Origin: Tethya wilhelma
Lineage: Eukaryota; Porifera; Demospongiae; Tethyida; Tethyidae
Assembly (NCBI GenBank): GCA_964030475.1
Contig: CAXIPT010000012.1
Location: forward strand, 1,498,318-1,562,317
Direction: 5' to 3'
DNA: 64,000 nucleotides
This document shows positions 10,356 through 21,890 of this stretch, piece by piece; within the stretch, counting starts at the first letter, position 1; each line of letters begins with the position of its first letter. Below the pieces are notes generated by a model, which was given only the letters and a program-made list of their open reading frames with translations, was not told the origin of the DNA and made no database searches. The position numbers and the translations under genes are program-made.

Positions 10356-11688
10356 CTTCCTATGATTTATTCTGTTTATGAGCAAATAAATTTTGTAAAA
10401 GTAAGAACACACATTCAGCTGCAGCTGAAGATGGTTGACCAATAGTTTACAACACCCAGCCCAAGATGGTAGTTCACTCTCGTGGTTTTAGTAATGTCAA
10501 CATCAGGTGAAACATCTTCACTAGCAGTTAAGTATGATAGAAGTTCTTTATTTAGCTCATTCATGATACCACTGGTATTGGTTTCATTTGAGATTGAGAA
10601 AAATAGCGAACCGCCAACATAAGATCCTTTAACTCACCACTGCTGTAATCACTTGAATTATTCATACCCTGGTTCAACACAGTTTTGAGCATATCGAATT
10701 AGCATCTGTTCATTGGAAGCATTTGCTTGACTTTCAATTCCAGCAATTGCTAAAAACATTGGGTAGTGCTTATTTGCAACAACAGAATCTAGTGTACTAA
10801 TCTCATGATAGGCTACTAGTGCAAGTAGGCCATCACCTTCAAGGTTGCAGGTTGCTCATACAAAAGGTGACATAGCATCTATTCTTATGGTCAACTCCAC
10901 TTTTGAATTTCCTACCCTTCGCATAATCATTTATTTTATCAAGTATTCTTGCACTTGTAGCTGGGAGTAAATCAGGTTCGTTCACAAAAGTACATACATC
11001 TCTGAATGCTTTAAATGCATGATCAAGTACCTCAAATCTGCTCCACCACCTAGTAGCTGAATGAGGGAGAAAGTAATCCAGTCTTAGTAGTCCAAGTCGA
11101 CCATGTTTTGGGGCTCCAACTAAACATCCCAATCCTATTCTTAAATAATTCATCAAGCGGAGTGTCCAGCCTTTCACCAAAATGGTCCAAAGTATGTGAT
11201 AAGCAACCTACATCAAAATTTGATTGCAAAGAATACCAACTGTTTACATTGCTATAGAATTAACAGAGGCCCTATCTCCCATTAGCCTTGTTCCCAGGCT
11301 CCTTCTTCACAAATATTTTCTTTGAAAATAAGGAAGGAGAGTGCCATGTACCAGTAGTCATGTGAGTGACATAATATTTTACGTAATTCAGGTTTGTTAG
11401 CTAGTGAAAGTTTCCTGTGAGCAACCGCGAACAGAACAGAACAGAAGAATGCTTGAACTATTTGCTTGCTCAAAGTCATTTCTTGAGTGCCAACAGTTAG
11501 ATGTACATTCCAAATAGCGTTTGTGATCGTCTTTTGTTTTGTACCTTGATTTGAAAGATCGAGACTGGACACAGAACCGAAAATGCTGATTCAGAGAGAC
11601 TGCCATTTATCTGTTACTTCTAAGACAATCGTTGGAGACTACTGGCTACTTTTTTCTTGTCTATTCCTATAATCTTCTATGTATAGCT

Positions 11689-11863
11689 TGTAGTGTTTAC
11701 TGAATCAAAGAGGGTTCTGTACACAACAATGACAACTGTACGAACAATACAATCTTGAATAAAAGGGCCATTTATACCTAGGTAGTGTGTTATGTCATTT
11801 CCTGTCTAGCTAAAACAGTAAGTATAATTACATGTACATAAAATACAATTACAAGACCACACA
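11689..11863 (-). repeat. Long terminal repeat of a Gypsy-type element
   Basis: On the minus strand a polypurine tract AAAAGGGGAGA (11864-11874) immediately precedes TGTGTGGTCTTG. The repeat would end ...AACACTACA at 11689, giving about 175 bp with TGTGGT/ACTACA ends. A TATAAATGG lies inside. No second LTR was found, so the boundary is provisional. Confidence 0.6.
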
Positions 11864-11901
11864 TCTCCCCTTTTAAGATGTTTACAAAAAAATCAACGAG
11901 T

Positions 11902-12270
11902 TTAGAAGTTCACTGTCATAAGCCTATTAGGATATTTTGAGACATGTCCACTCCTAGCAACAATATTATTAGATGATCTCAGACCTAGGGTTGTTGAAGC
12001 ATTGTTTTCTGCTGAGTTTGAACTAGATGGATTCTGTTCTGATGAAGCACTAGATTCTTGTTCTGAAAGTGGAACAATATCTCTACGATTCCTTCTCAGA
12101 ATACCACGAGGTGTGTTAACTGAATATGATCTAACATTGATTTCTTCAATCACTGTGCCTGATGTTTCAATTCAGGTATTGAAACCTTTTCTCCACTCTT
12201 TGATGGAGGTAGAGGTATTGCTTTGTGACGCAAATCGAAGTTTTGCTTCATCCTCTATTTCAAATGTTCT
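11902..12270 (-). pseudogene. Ty3/Gypsy pol, integrase C-terminal tail
   Basis: The minus strand reads DLRHKAIPLPPSKSGEKVSI, then INVRSYSVNTPRGILRRNRR and RSGHVSKYPNRL before the stop at 11902. The order HR-L-PL-GD-V-I, PRSY-V-TP-G--RRNRR and RSGRV-KPP-RL is the C-terminal tail of Ty3/Gypsy integrases. There is at least one frameshift near 12154. The polypurine tract and LTR follow directly, as expected for the 3' end of a retrotransposon; everything upstream is lost. Confidence 0.75.
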
Positions 12271-12907
12271 TTTTTTCTGTACACATCTACCCTGTATGTC
12301 ACTCACGTGACTACTGGTACCAGGCTGTCTCCATTATACTTTCGAAGTCAATATTCTTGAAGGCTAATCTCGCATAGCAGCCACAATATTCTTAGTAGGA
12401 ACTCCAAGTTTTGTAGACAGAATATCAACTAGCAGCCTAGCTACTTGTTCTCCAGTTAAACTCTTAACTGACCAACCTTTTGAGAAATAGACCAATTACT
12501 GTCAACATATCGCACGACAACCACAAAAGCTTTGGCAACATGAGTAGTACCATTAAAGATAGATATTTGCTTTCCTGATATTAGTTGCATAAGATTATTT
12601 GAAAACGGAAAGTACTTACGTTCATAAATCGGTTATCTTGAAATTTTATGTTTAGTATCTTGCCAAATACTGTATTTGCTGAGATCTGAAGCTTTTGTGC
12701 TTCTTTTGAGCGCTAGCTATATGTGCGCCACGCCTAGTATACGCCCAGGTAAGAGTGTGCGTTATTTAGAAATTACACGTGGTGTGACTGTTGTAAGTTG
12801 AGGTCAAACTGTGTACTGTTATCTTGTTGAATCCTGTGATTTAAACTTTCCTGTGCTGTGAGTTACTATATTTTGTACTCAAGTAGAAATTCTGTTGATG
12901 TTGAATC

Positions 12908-15900
12908 ATGACTAACAAAATTTGCCCTATGTGTTCCCGTATTAACCATATCAGACGATTGTGTTGTGATTGTGGCCATGTTTTTGTATTAAGACGTACC
13001 AAGAGAGTCCGTGTGCCTAGTAGGAAGTCTGAGATGCAAGCTTTAAGATCAATGGAGAGCATGTGCAATGTTACAAACCGCAGAATCCAAGATAAAAACC
13101 GTGCTGCTACCAAAAGAGCTAATGAAACTGAGCAACACACAGCTGATCGTAGAATAAATGATTGTAAGGTAAAGCGTTCCAAGCGTGCCATTGAGACAGA
13201 ACAACAGAGAACTGAGCGTAGATTGAGTGATAGCAGATCAAAAATCACTAAACGTGCCAATGAGACAGAGCAACAGAGAGCTGAGCGTAGATTGAGCAAC
13301 AAAATTCGTATGCAATCCAAACGAGCATCAAGTGTCTCTGTAGAGTCACCAATTGATAACTTTTTATCTAAAGTTGAGACTGGGCCAGAGTTTGTCTGCC
13401 ATAGAATGATGTATCGTCAAAGTGTAGTGGACTTCCAAAGAGACAAGTATTCCAAGGCTAGTGATGATGTGCTAGAAACTGTGTTTAGTTTGAAGCATAG
13501 ACATGTCAGTCCAAATGGAAAGTGTTATGTGTGCAAAACATGTCACTCAGCTTTATCCAGAGGTAGCATGCCCCTATTGTCCAAAGCTAATGGGCTAGAA
13601 TTGTGCACTGTTCCCCCTGAACTATCCTGTTTGAATGAGCTAGAAGCCAGACTGATTTCATTGCGTGTTCCATTCATGAAGATGGTAGCATTGCCCTCTG
13701 GCAAACAGAGATCTATCCATGGTCCAGCTGTTAATGTGCCTACCAAGATAGATAATGTGTGCACTGTGTTGCCCCGGTTGCCTTCCCAGTCTGAACTAAT
13801 TCCACTAAAGTTCAAACGTAAGCTTGTGTACAAGGGACACTACATGTACGGCTATGTAACTCCTGAGAAGCTAATAAATGCCTTGAAGTGGTTGAAAGCC
13901 AATAATCCACTGTATGAAGACAAATCCATTTACAATGATTGGATTGATGATGCAATCAGTAATGATCCTGAATTGTTTGGTAGTCTGCTTAATCTTCCTG
14001 ACACACAATGTGATACACAGCCTGATCAATGTGATACACAACCTGATATCATGGAATGTAAGCCTAGCCCCCAGAAAGAAACTACTAATTGTGTACAATC
14101 TGCCTTGAATTCAATCCAAGAGAGCATTGAGCCCATGGATGTTGAAGAACCATCTATTGATCATAGTGATGATGAGCATGCCCGAATGATAAGAGTATTT
14201 GAATCCCTGAGAGTTCAAGCAAGCAGAAATGGTTTTCAAATTCATAATGTGTCTGCAAATGGAGACTGTATGTACAATTCAGTACTAGTCCACCTATTAG
14301 GTTTGGGTGTATGTAATGCCAGTAATAGTAGTGAACTGAGAGAAATGGTTGCTAGTCATTTACAAGACCATAAAGATGACTATTGTCACTTTGTATCTGA
14401 AGCCATTGAGACTGACAATAGATACAATGCTGATACTGAAGCCCCTAATGAAGATGATGCCCTCATAGCCTCTGAAACAGACCCTGATAGAAGAGCTGAG
14501 TTGTTGTGGAACAAATATGTCAGTAGAGTCAGATGTGGTGCCTGGGGAGACAATATTGTCCTACAAGCCTTAAGTAGCATGTTAAATGTAACAATCAAAG
14601 TCTTGACTGTAACTGATCAGCAATCAAACACTATTGTTATTACTCCCATGAGTGGTGTGAGTCACAATGAAGCTAATGTTGGCCTTGTCATGCAGTACCA
14701 TTATGTTGCTCTAGTGAGAGGTACTAGTACTGATAGACCTGTCAGTTCTGAAAAGAGTGATAGCTGTCCACAGAAAACCCTAAGCAATAGTAAAACTGAT
14801 AAAGATAGTGCCTTAGATGATGATGTTATTGAAGAGGGTGACAAACATACAGCAAGCATTACTGGTGGTCCTAGTGCTAGCATGATGTCAGTTGAAAACC
14901 CCGATGCCATTGTCAATATTGCACCTTGTGAGGGTCAGAAACCAAAGTGTATACATACCGACAAAGACTTTGAAGTAATGTCCAATCCTGATAAGTTCTG
15001 CTATGGAGTTGGTTGTTTCAACAATGTTAGACCTAAAAAGCTTACCTACCGTAAGTATTTCAATCAGAGACTCCTGGATGTTGATGGAAGATTTGCCAAA
15101 GATCTAGACTATTTGTTCACTGCACAGTATGTTGTAGAATCTAAGCAAGTCTTTGATGATGCCAGTAACTACATTTGGCGTCAAAAGCCTTCCAGACAGT
15201 TTACAGCCTCTCAAGCTAGAGATCCGAATGTGATTGGTCAGTTTGTGAACAAAGACAAGGCATATAGATTTCTAAAGAATGTCAGAGGTTCCCCAGCATA
15301 TTACCAGCGTACATTTTATGAGTTGTTAGCCATGATTCGTCAACTTGGTACACCTACATGGTTCTTCACATTGTCAGCTGCTGAGTCTGACATGATCCGT
15401 ACAATAGCCAGACAATATGGTGTGACATACACTGATGAAGAGGTAGCAAAGCTTTCCTTTGAAGAGAAATCTAATTGGTTGAAGCGTAACCCGGTTACAG
15501 CTGCCAGACATTTCCAATACAGACTGAACACATTCTTCCATGAGTTCCTTAAGTCCCCTGCCAAGCCATTGGGTGAGATTGAAGATTATGCCATTAGAGT
15601 TGAGTTTCAAGCTCGTGGTTCCCCTCATGCACACTGTGTAATATGGGTCAAAGATGCTCCAAAGTATGGTGTTGATGATAATGCTGAAGTATGTGATTTC
15701 ATTGACAAATACATATCTTGTGCAATTCCTAAACATGATGGTAAACTGAAAGAGTTAGTTTTGCTGCTCCAGAATCACAGACATTCCTCATATTGTAGAA
15801 GAAACAAGTCGTGTCGATTCAATTTCCCCCATCCACCTAGCTACTCAACATTAATTGCTGAGCCTAGTTCTGAAACTGATGATACCATGCCAGCTGCCAA

Positions 15901-18900
15901 CAAGAGTGCATTAGCAAAAGTCCATAAATTGATCAAGGATGGTAACACTGATTTGTCCCTTGATGAATTGCTAGAAAAGGCAGAAGTGTCTGAGAGTGAC
16001 TACATGCATGCATTGTCTGTGTCCACCAAAGGTAGTGTGATTGTGCTAAAACGTGAACCCAGTGAATGTTCTGTTAATAACTACAACAGTGCTGTGATGT
16101 TAGCCTGGCAGGCCAATATGGACCTCCAGTATGTCATGAATGCCTACGCCTGTGTCATGTATGTGGCCTCCTATATCATGAAGTCTGATAGAGCCATGGG
16201 TGTGTTGTTGAGAAGGGTTGCCAATGAAGCTAGAACTGATGAACTAAGAACCCAATTGAACAAAGTAGGTTCTGCCTTTTTGACTCACAGAGAAGTCAGT
16301 GCCCAGGAAGCTGTGTACAGAATACTCTCTTTGCCCATGAAACAGTTGAGTAGATCTGTCGTATTTGTAGACACTAACCAGAAAAGTGAAAGAATAGCTG
16401 TGTTGAAAGACAAGAAGAGCCTAAAAGACTTGCCTGATGATGATACAAATGTGTTCCAAAAGAGTCTCATTGACAGATACACACACAGACCTCCACAGTT
16501 GCAATCAATGTGTCTAGCAGAGTTTGCTGCCAATTACACTACTGACTATAAGCAAGAGAGTGATTGTGGTGATGTTTTGCCCCCCAGTGACAATGATGCA
16601 GCCTCCTCATCGTCATGTATTAGGCTAACTGATAACATGGGCACCATGAGAAAACGTAAGAGAGAAGCTGTTATTCGTTTCTGTAAGCACAACAAAGACA
16701 AAGAGCCTTCCAATTGGTACAGAGCTAGACTCATGTTGTATTTCCCTTGGAACAATGAACAGACTGACCTTCTTGGTGGTTATTCTAGCTATGAAGAGCA
16801 TTACCAGCATGTCCAGAGAATTGTGTTAGACAATGAGAGTAAATTCACCCAGGAAAACACTGATGAGATTGAGTTTGATGACAATCTAAATCCTGAGCAT
16901 GGTTGGAATCAGCTTGCCCCATCCAATGAAGAGAGTAGAGCTCAATCCCTGGCAGAAGGTAGTGAGACATTGACAGAAGTGTCTGAACAGGACCTCCTAG
17001 ACAATGCTAATCTCATTGCCCCTTCATCCTCTAGAACTGGTGTGAGTGTAAGGTTTGAAAGTGCTGCCAATAGCAATGAAATACCAGCAGATGAATACAG
17101 AAAGTTATTCCGTGGTTTGAATGAGAAACAGAAAGAAATTGTTAGTTTCCATCGTAACTGGTGTAAGGAAGCAGTTATTGCCCTCAAACAAAACAAACCC
17201 ATTGAGCCATACAGAGTGTTTCTAAGTGGTCCTGGAGGTGTTGGTAAATCACATGTGATAAGACTTGTTCACTCAGATACACTAAAGCTCCTTAAGTTGT
17301 CAAACAATGTTGAACCAGATGACGTAATTGTATTGCTAACTGCACCAACATGTGTTGCTGCCTTCAATATCAATGGCATGACTCTTCACTCAGCATTTTT
17401 GCTAGGCCGTAGCAGGCACAGTGGATTTCAGCCTCTAAGTCATGACAGACTGAATACATTGCGTAGCAAACTGTCCCATCTTGTGCTAGTGATCATTGAT
17501 GAAGTGAGTATGGTTGGCTCAAACATGTTGTTAGAGATCCACAAACGTTTGCAACAAATCAAAGGTGTATCCCCTGATGTAACATTTGGTGGTGTTAGCA
17601 TTCTTGCTGTTGGCGACTTGTATCAGCTTCCCCCTGTTGGTCAGTCACAATTGTTCAGTACAGTTGGTGATTCTTATGCCAAATTATACAAGTCTGGGTC
17701 ACTGTGGAAAGATGAGTTTAAGATGGTTGAGCTTACTGCGTCAGAAAGATGACCTTGCATTTTGTGAGCTCTTGTGTAGAGTCAGAACAAATGATTGTAT
17801 CCCTCAAGACATTGAAGTGCTCAAGTCCAGAGTAACTAAACTAGACAAGCCTGACTACCCAAAGCTAGCATTGCATGTGTACAGATTGAATGTGGATGTT
17901 GACAGTCACAATGCACACATGTTGAGTGATCTAGCTGAAAAGAGCCAACAGTATTGTATCAATGCCTCAGATGCTGTAGCTGGTCAGACATCCCACATAA
18001 ATCTCTCCACATTGTCTAGCAACAGATCAGAGACTGGTGGTTTACATGGTGTGCTTAAATTAGCAGTAGGTGCTCGTGTAATGTTGACAACCAATGTTGA
18101 TGTGTCAGATGGCCTTGTTAATGGAGCCAGAGGAGAGGTTGTACACATTGTTACCAATAGCACTAATGAAGTCAAAACTGTGCTAGTTAAGTTTGACAAT
18201 AGTCGTGTTGGTTCACAAGCATGCCAACATAGTGTGTACCGTATTGAACACCCTAATGCTGTTCCAATAGCAAAGCATGAAGTGGTATTTCTAGCAAAGG
18301 GCAGACGTGGTTCTGAAGTCACCCGACTGCAGTTCCCATTGACATTAGCGTGGGCCACTACTATTCACAAAGTACAAGGCTTGACTCTTGATGAAATTGT
18401 AGTTGATATGAAGGGAGGTCGTTTCAGTCCAGGACAAGCCTATGTTGCATTCAGTAGAGTGAAGTCATTGCAAGGACTATATATTGTAAACTTTAATGCC
18501 TCAGCCATTAAGAAAAGCACTGATGTACAGGATGAAATGTCCAGACTTGCTCTAAATGTGCTACCAGCTCCTACTAAACTACAATGTCTACCACTATGTA
18601 ACTCTCACATGACTATTGCACTATTGAATATTCGTTCAATTTCTGCCAAGTTGATTGACATTGAGAATGATCACATGTTGAATTGTGCTAGTGTACTGTG
18701 CTTCTGTGAGACTTGGCTAACCCCATCCCAGCCTTCCCCAGTGCTACACCCTGACCATGTTGTGTATAGGTCTGACAGAGTGTCACATGATAACAAAGGT
18801 GGTGTGTTGATGAGTGTTAGCAATACCCTGAGACCTGACACTGTGGTGCCATTTGCTACCAATGCAATTGAAGGGATAATGGTTCGAGTATTGTTGCCTA

Positions 18901-19273
18901 ATGCTAGCCCCTTGATAATTGTGTTAATCTATAGATCTCCCACATCACCAATACAGCAGCTTATAACTACTTTGAGCGAACTGTTAAATCATCTGTCTGA
19001 CCTTAGTATTGTCACCATTGTGCTTGGAGATTTAATGACAACATATTAGGCCCAGGCCTTACCACACTCATATCCAACCTTGGTTTCAAGCAGTTAGTAC
19101 ATAGCCCAACCACAGACAGAGGAACACTGATTGACCATGTGTATTATAACAGACCTTGTGAGAGCATTGTTATTGAAGTGTATGATACCTATTACAGTGA
19201 CCATGACACAGTATATTGCTCCATACCACTTAAATCAAATCAGTCTATTGAAGCCCAAATTAGATGTATGTAA
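12908..19273 (+). pseudogene. Helentron Rep/helicase/endonuclease polyprotein, few frameshifts
   Basis: The first frame, 12908-17752, is 1,614 aa. In order: a zinc motif CPMC...CCDCG (residues 6-25); charged heptad-like repeats (NETEQQRAERRLS type, 70-140); a DUF6570-like region (about 160-345); an OTU cysteine protease-like domain with NGDCMYNSV (about 447) and YHYVALV (about 597); a Helitron_like_N region (about 695 on) with the HUH motif GSPHAHCVIWV (about 903); the two-Tyr segment YACVMYVASYIMK (about 1080); a Pif1-type helicase with Walker A GPGGVGKSH (about 1440) and DEVSMVGS (about 1530). A frame change near 17740 (missing 8 bases would explain it) leads to the rest of the helicase (GARVMLTTN, QFPLTLAWATTIHKVQGLT, YVAFSRV) and an endonuclease/exonuclease/phosphatase domain (LNIRSI, CETWL, YRSP). 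A lost T near 19033 breaks GDFN; the last part IDHVYYN and YSDHDTV follows to 19273. The C-terminal endonuclease marks the Helentron branch. It nicks and unwinds DNA for rolling-circle transposition. Confidence 0.92.
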
Positions 19274-19372
19274 CCTTGATTTTGAGCATTATATATACAC
19301 AATTTTAGACATTCTTAGCTGTTGTGATGTTTACCACTATTATTCCAACTTTTATCACACTACGATACATTT

Positions 19373-19409
19373 GGTGTAGTTACAGTGGTTTTGCCACTGT
19401 AACTACACC
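19373..19409 (+). repeat. Perfect 16-bp hairpin, candidate Helentron 3' terminal structure
   Basis: The arm GGTGTAGTTACAGTGG, a 5-base loop TTTTG, then CCACTGTAACTACACC. It stands 100 bases after the stop of the Helentron reading frame, where rolling-circle elements keep a 3' hairpin. Confidence 0.75.
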
Positions 19410-19835
19410 ACCTCTGAGTCACAAGTCTATGAGTCTCAAACCAAAATCTCCCAAAATCCAAACAATTCAAAACTCTTCACAATTATGTCCAACTGACCAT
19501 GGATCATTACAATTATGGTAAGTTTCAAAAAAATTGAACTTTGTTTATGCTGGTTCATGATATATACCTCATCACTAAAATATATAGGTGTTTCCCCAAA
19601 CCCTGTATCAAGCTGCAGCACACAATGAACTCTTTCAATTAAACAAGATCAATGACTATGATAAGAATCATGATGAGTGAACAATCAGATAAGTGAACAA
19701 TTGCATAGATGATAAGATCATGGCGAATCAAATGAAGATATCAAGCAGTAACCATTGTGAAAAGAAAAAAAAACCTCGATCACAAATCAATAAACATATA
19801 CCAGGTAAAATGCAGACAAGCATAAGATTACTCGA

Positions 19836-20945
19836 TTACTTACAGAAGTTCTGATCACACAGCTGTCTCCACTTTGTAACAGAGGTGATGACATTATTGT
19901 CAAAATTTATACGCTCAAAAATTGGTGAGTGCAAAACAAGATCCTTCGAAGTTACTTCAAGGGATGAAGCCTTTCCAACAAGTTTCCCTACCATGTTGCC
20001 ATAAGCCCACAGACTTACAGACTGCTTTGGTTTGCTATGGCCATACTGAAAATACAGCAAGGCAGAAACTTGAGTATTGCAACGATCAATTCGTTGGAAC
20101 ATTCCACACTCACTCCTAGAACATCGTCCACCAGGAGGTGTAAGTGGCTCGACTCTTGCCTTGCAACTCACGCAAGCACTGAAGATTCCGAGTTGTCTAA
20201 CAGCAACTATTTCAGCTTCGTTGATAAAGTCGATCACTTTAGACTCCAGATTCTCATCAAATTTTTCCACCTCACCAATGTCAGCAATTTTCTCAATAGT
20301 AGAGCCTTGTCGACTCAACGATAAATTGTTGGTCATGTTGAATTCTCGGACCATGAATTGTGAAAGCTTGTAGCTTTCAGCAACTTCAAGTGAATCAACT
20401 TTTTCCTCCCACAATGTCACTGTGATCACACCAGTTGCATCAGCAACTACAACATCCTGCTTAGTTTTCCCACCATCCAACTTGATCGATTTTCGTTTCA
20501 CTAGCACTTTTATGATGACTGTTGCTCTGGTGTATTCATGCACCTCCAAAACTGTGACTGGACTTTCTTGAATTTCATCACACATTTTGATTTCTTTGTC
20601 AGATTCCACAATTTTAGTGGAATTTTTCAACAAAATCTCCATCTCATGTCCTTGTCTGGAAGTTTTAATTTGACAGTCTCTCAACATAACTGGTTTGCCA
20701 CTTTCAGACAGCTCAAACAGCTTTTTCCGCTGCTCACCCTTGAATCCAACAAACCGCATTTTGCTGGTACCATCTGACATGTGACCTTCAAAGTAGCTGG
20801 CTTTCTTCCCCCTTTTTACGGGAGACACATTTCTTAGTATTCCATGTATGTTAGCAGTATCTTGTTCACTATCTCCAATGCTTGAATAATCGTCGATCTC
20901 CTCAGCTGGACGCTTACGACCACAACTACCAGAGCCTGATGCCAT
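19836..20945 (-). CDS. RPA1-like single-stranded DNA-binding protein
   Basis: An uninterrupted 369-aa frame. After a charged N-terminus with a KRP stretch come three OB-fold-like regions: about 34-115 (GHMSDGTSKMRFVGFKG), about 128-235 (VVVADATGVITVTLWEEKV, typical of RPA70 DNA-binding domain B), and a third with a zinc ribbon of two Cys pairs (C-x2-C then C-x4-C, about 258-285), as in domain C. RPA70 is about 600 aa; this lacks the N-terminal protein-interaction fold and linker. Helitrons of plants and some animals carry RPA-like genes, so this may be element-borne. It is intact among wrecked neighbours, and a TATA-like site lies about 70 bases upstream. A diverged host paralogue is the alternative. 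Confidence 0.75.
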   Translation of the reverse strand: MASGSGSCGRKRPAEEIDDYSSIGDSEQDTANIHGILRNVSPVKRGKKASYFEGHMSDGTSKMRFVGFKGEQRKKLFELSESGKPVMLRDCQIKTSRQGHEMEILLKNSTKIVESDKEIKMCDEIQESPVTVLEVHEYTRATVIIKVLVKRKSIKLDGGKTKQDVVVADATGVITVTLWEEKVDSLEVAESYKLSQFMVREFNMTNNLSLSRQGSTIEKIADIGEVEKFDENLESKVIDFINEAEIVAVRQLGIFSACVSCKARVEPLTPPGGRCSRSECGMFQRIDRCNTQVSALLYFQYGHSKPKQSVSLWAYGNMVGKLVGKASSLEVTSKDLVLHSPIFERINFDNNVITSVTKWRQLCDQNFCK

Positions 20946-21014
20946 GTTTTTCAGAGAAGATATAGTTAACTTTCCTCAATACAGCAATGAATGTACCTGA
21001 GAATCTCTCAGTCT

Positions 21015-21026
21015 CCTTTATATAAC
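21015..21026 (-). promoter_or_regulatory. TATA-like box of the RPA-like gene
   Basis: On the minus strand GTTATATAAAGG lies about 70 bases before the ATG at 20945. Confidence 0.5.
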
Positions 21027-21040
21027 AATTCCCCCTTGAC

Positions 21041-21463
21041 TTCTATTTTTAGAAACAGCACACTTCAAAGTTGGCCACTCATGACCACCTCAGCAACTCA
21101 ATCACCTCACATCACCAGCTAATCACTTTTCAACAGCAAAGTCATCACCACAATTACCATTACCTCAGAGAAAACTTGCACTGAAACTACATGGACTAGC
21201 TTCTATTTTTAGAAACAGCACACTTCAAAGTTGGCCACTCATGACCACCTCAGCAACTCCATCACCTCACATCACCAGCTAATCACTTTTCAACAGCAAA
21301 GTCATCACCACAATTACCATTACCTCAGAGAAAACTTGCACCGAAACTAGTGGACTAGCTTCTATTTTTAGAAACACAACTGCTGCAATTATTCAAATCT
21401 TGTTCACTCATTGCCACCTCAACAGCAAAGTCATTACCACAATTACCATTACCTCAGTAAAGA
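21041..21463. repeat. Tandem repeat, period about 160 bp, 2.6 copies
   Basis: Units start TTCTATTTTTAGAAACA at 21041, 21201 and 21360. The first two are almost identical over 160 bases; the third has an internal deletion. Each unit contains the short palindrome CTATTTTTAG and several ATCACC/CATCACC blocks. The array lies directly upstream of the RPA-like gene. Confidence 0.9.
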
Positions 21464-21740
21464 CTATTTATAGGTTTAACGATATCATTTATTTACACAT
21501 AATAATATAATTTTCATATTCATTTTTTGCATTTTTAAACAATGACATAAATATACATTATATTTCCCACTTCATGCATTTGTTAGTATGTATAACCTTA
21601 ACTCTTTTTACACAATTTAAACACTTTAAAATTTGTTTGGACACCTATATGCTTATACATGCGCATGGGAAAACATTGTGTATCAAGAGTAAAGAGTGTA
21701 ACCTTTTCTTGAAGCATAGGTTGTCCTTACTGAAATATCT
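21464..21740. other. AT-rich spacer
   Basis: About 280 bases with no gene seen, between the tandem array and the Helentron relic. Confidence 0.5.
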
Positions 21741-21800
21741 TTTGTGATTGTGGGTATCATATTTCATTTAAATATACCAAGAGAGCTCATGTGCCTATAG
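21741..21800 (+). pseudogene. Relic of a second Helentron N-terminus
   Basis: TTTTGTGATTGTGG and then TACCAAGAGAG and TGTGCCTA align with 12957-13024, which encodes the CDCGHVF...TKRVRVP zinc segment of the Helentron protein. About 60 bases of similarity with small differences. It is oriented away from the RPA-like gene. Confidence 0.6.
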
Positions 21801-21890
21801 TCTCTATTGATCATACATAATATTATGCATGACGGAATATATCACATGTATAGTAGTGCGCCGAGGCTTGTGCACCATAGGTGCCTTCAT

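Larger units (their letters stand above)
11283..12366. mobile_element. Complete TAGCC...GGCTA element with 9-bp target duplication
   Basis: Begins TAGCCTTGTTCCCAGGCTCC and ends CTTGAAGGCTA. The flanks are ATCTCCCAT (11274-11282) and ATCTCGCAT (12367-12375), a 9-bp duplication with one mismatch. The empty site is defined by the hAT-like reading frame it splits. Subterminal GTACCAGTAGTCATGTGAGTGAC recurs inverted on the right. It carries an inserted Gypsy fragment (11689-12270). Confidence 0.85.
10440..12600 (-). pseudogene. hAT-like/RNase H-like transposase-derived gene, central and C-terminal part
   Basis: Read on the minus strand: NGTTHVAKAFVVVVRYVD, GEQVARLLVDILSTKLG and VAAMRD (12560-12376), then after an inserted element DRASVNSIAM, HTLDHFGERLDTPLDELF, ATRWWSRFEVLDHAFKAF and AYHEISTLDSVVANKHYP (11273-10700). 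This order (FDGTT..., AMRDRAS..., SHTLDH..., TRWWSRWEV...) is that of a widespread uncharacterised metazoan family with an RNase H-like, hAT-type core. There are several frameshifts and stops. The element 11283-12366 interrupts the codons for MRDRAS exactly. An N-terminal remnant on the same strand at 22640-23090 may belong to the same gene, separated by the Helentron and the RPA locus. Confidence 0.65.
12600..19409 (+). mobile_element. Helentron (rolling-circle transposon), boundaries approximate
   Basis: Left limit set by the last recognisable hAT-like coding on the minus strand (about 12560-12600), right limit by the hairpin at 19373-19409. No terminal repeat or target duplication is expected for this class. 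If the RPA-like gene belongs to it, the right end would be near 21.5 kb instead. Confidence 0.6.

Noticed and set aside
12841..13320. Minus-strand open frame of 159 aa
   Set aside because: It lies opposite the repetitive charged region of the Helentron protein and has no domain; a shadow frame.
17984..18358. Minus-strand open frame of 124 aa
   Set aside because: Opposite the helicase part of the Helentron; composition is that of a shadow.
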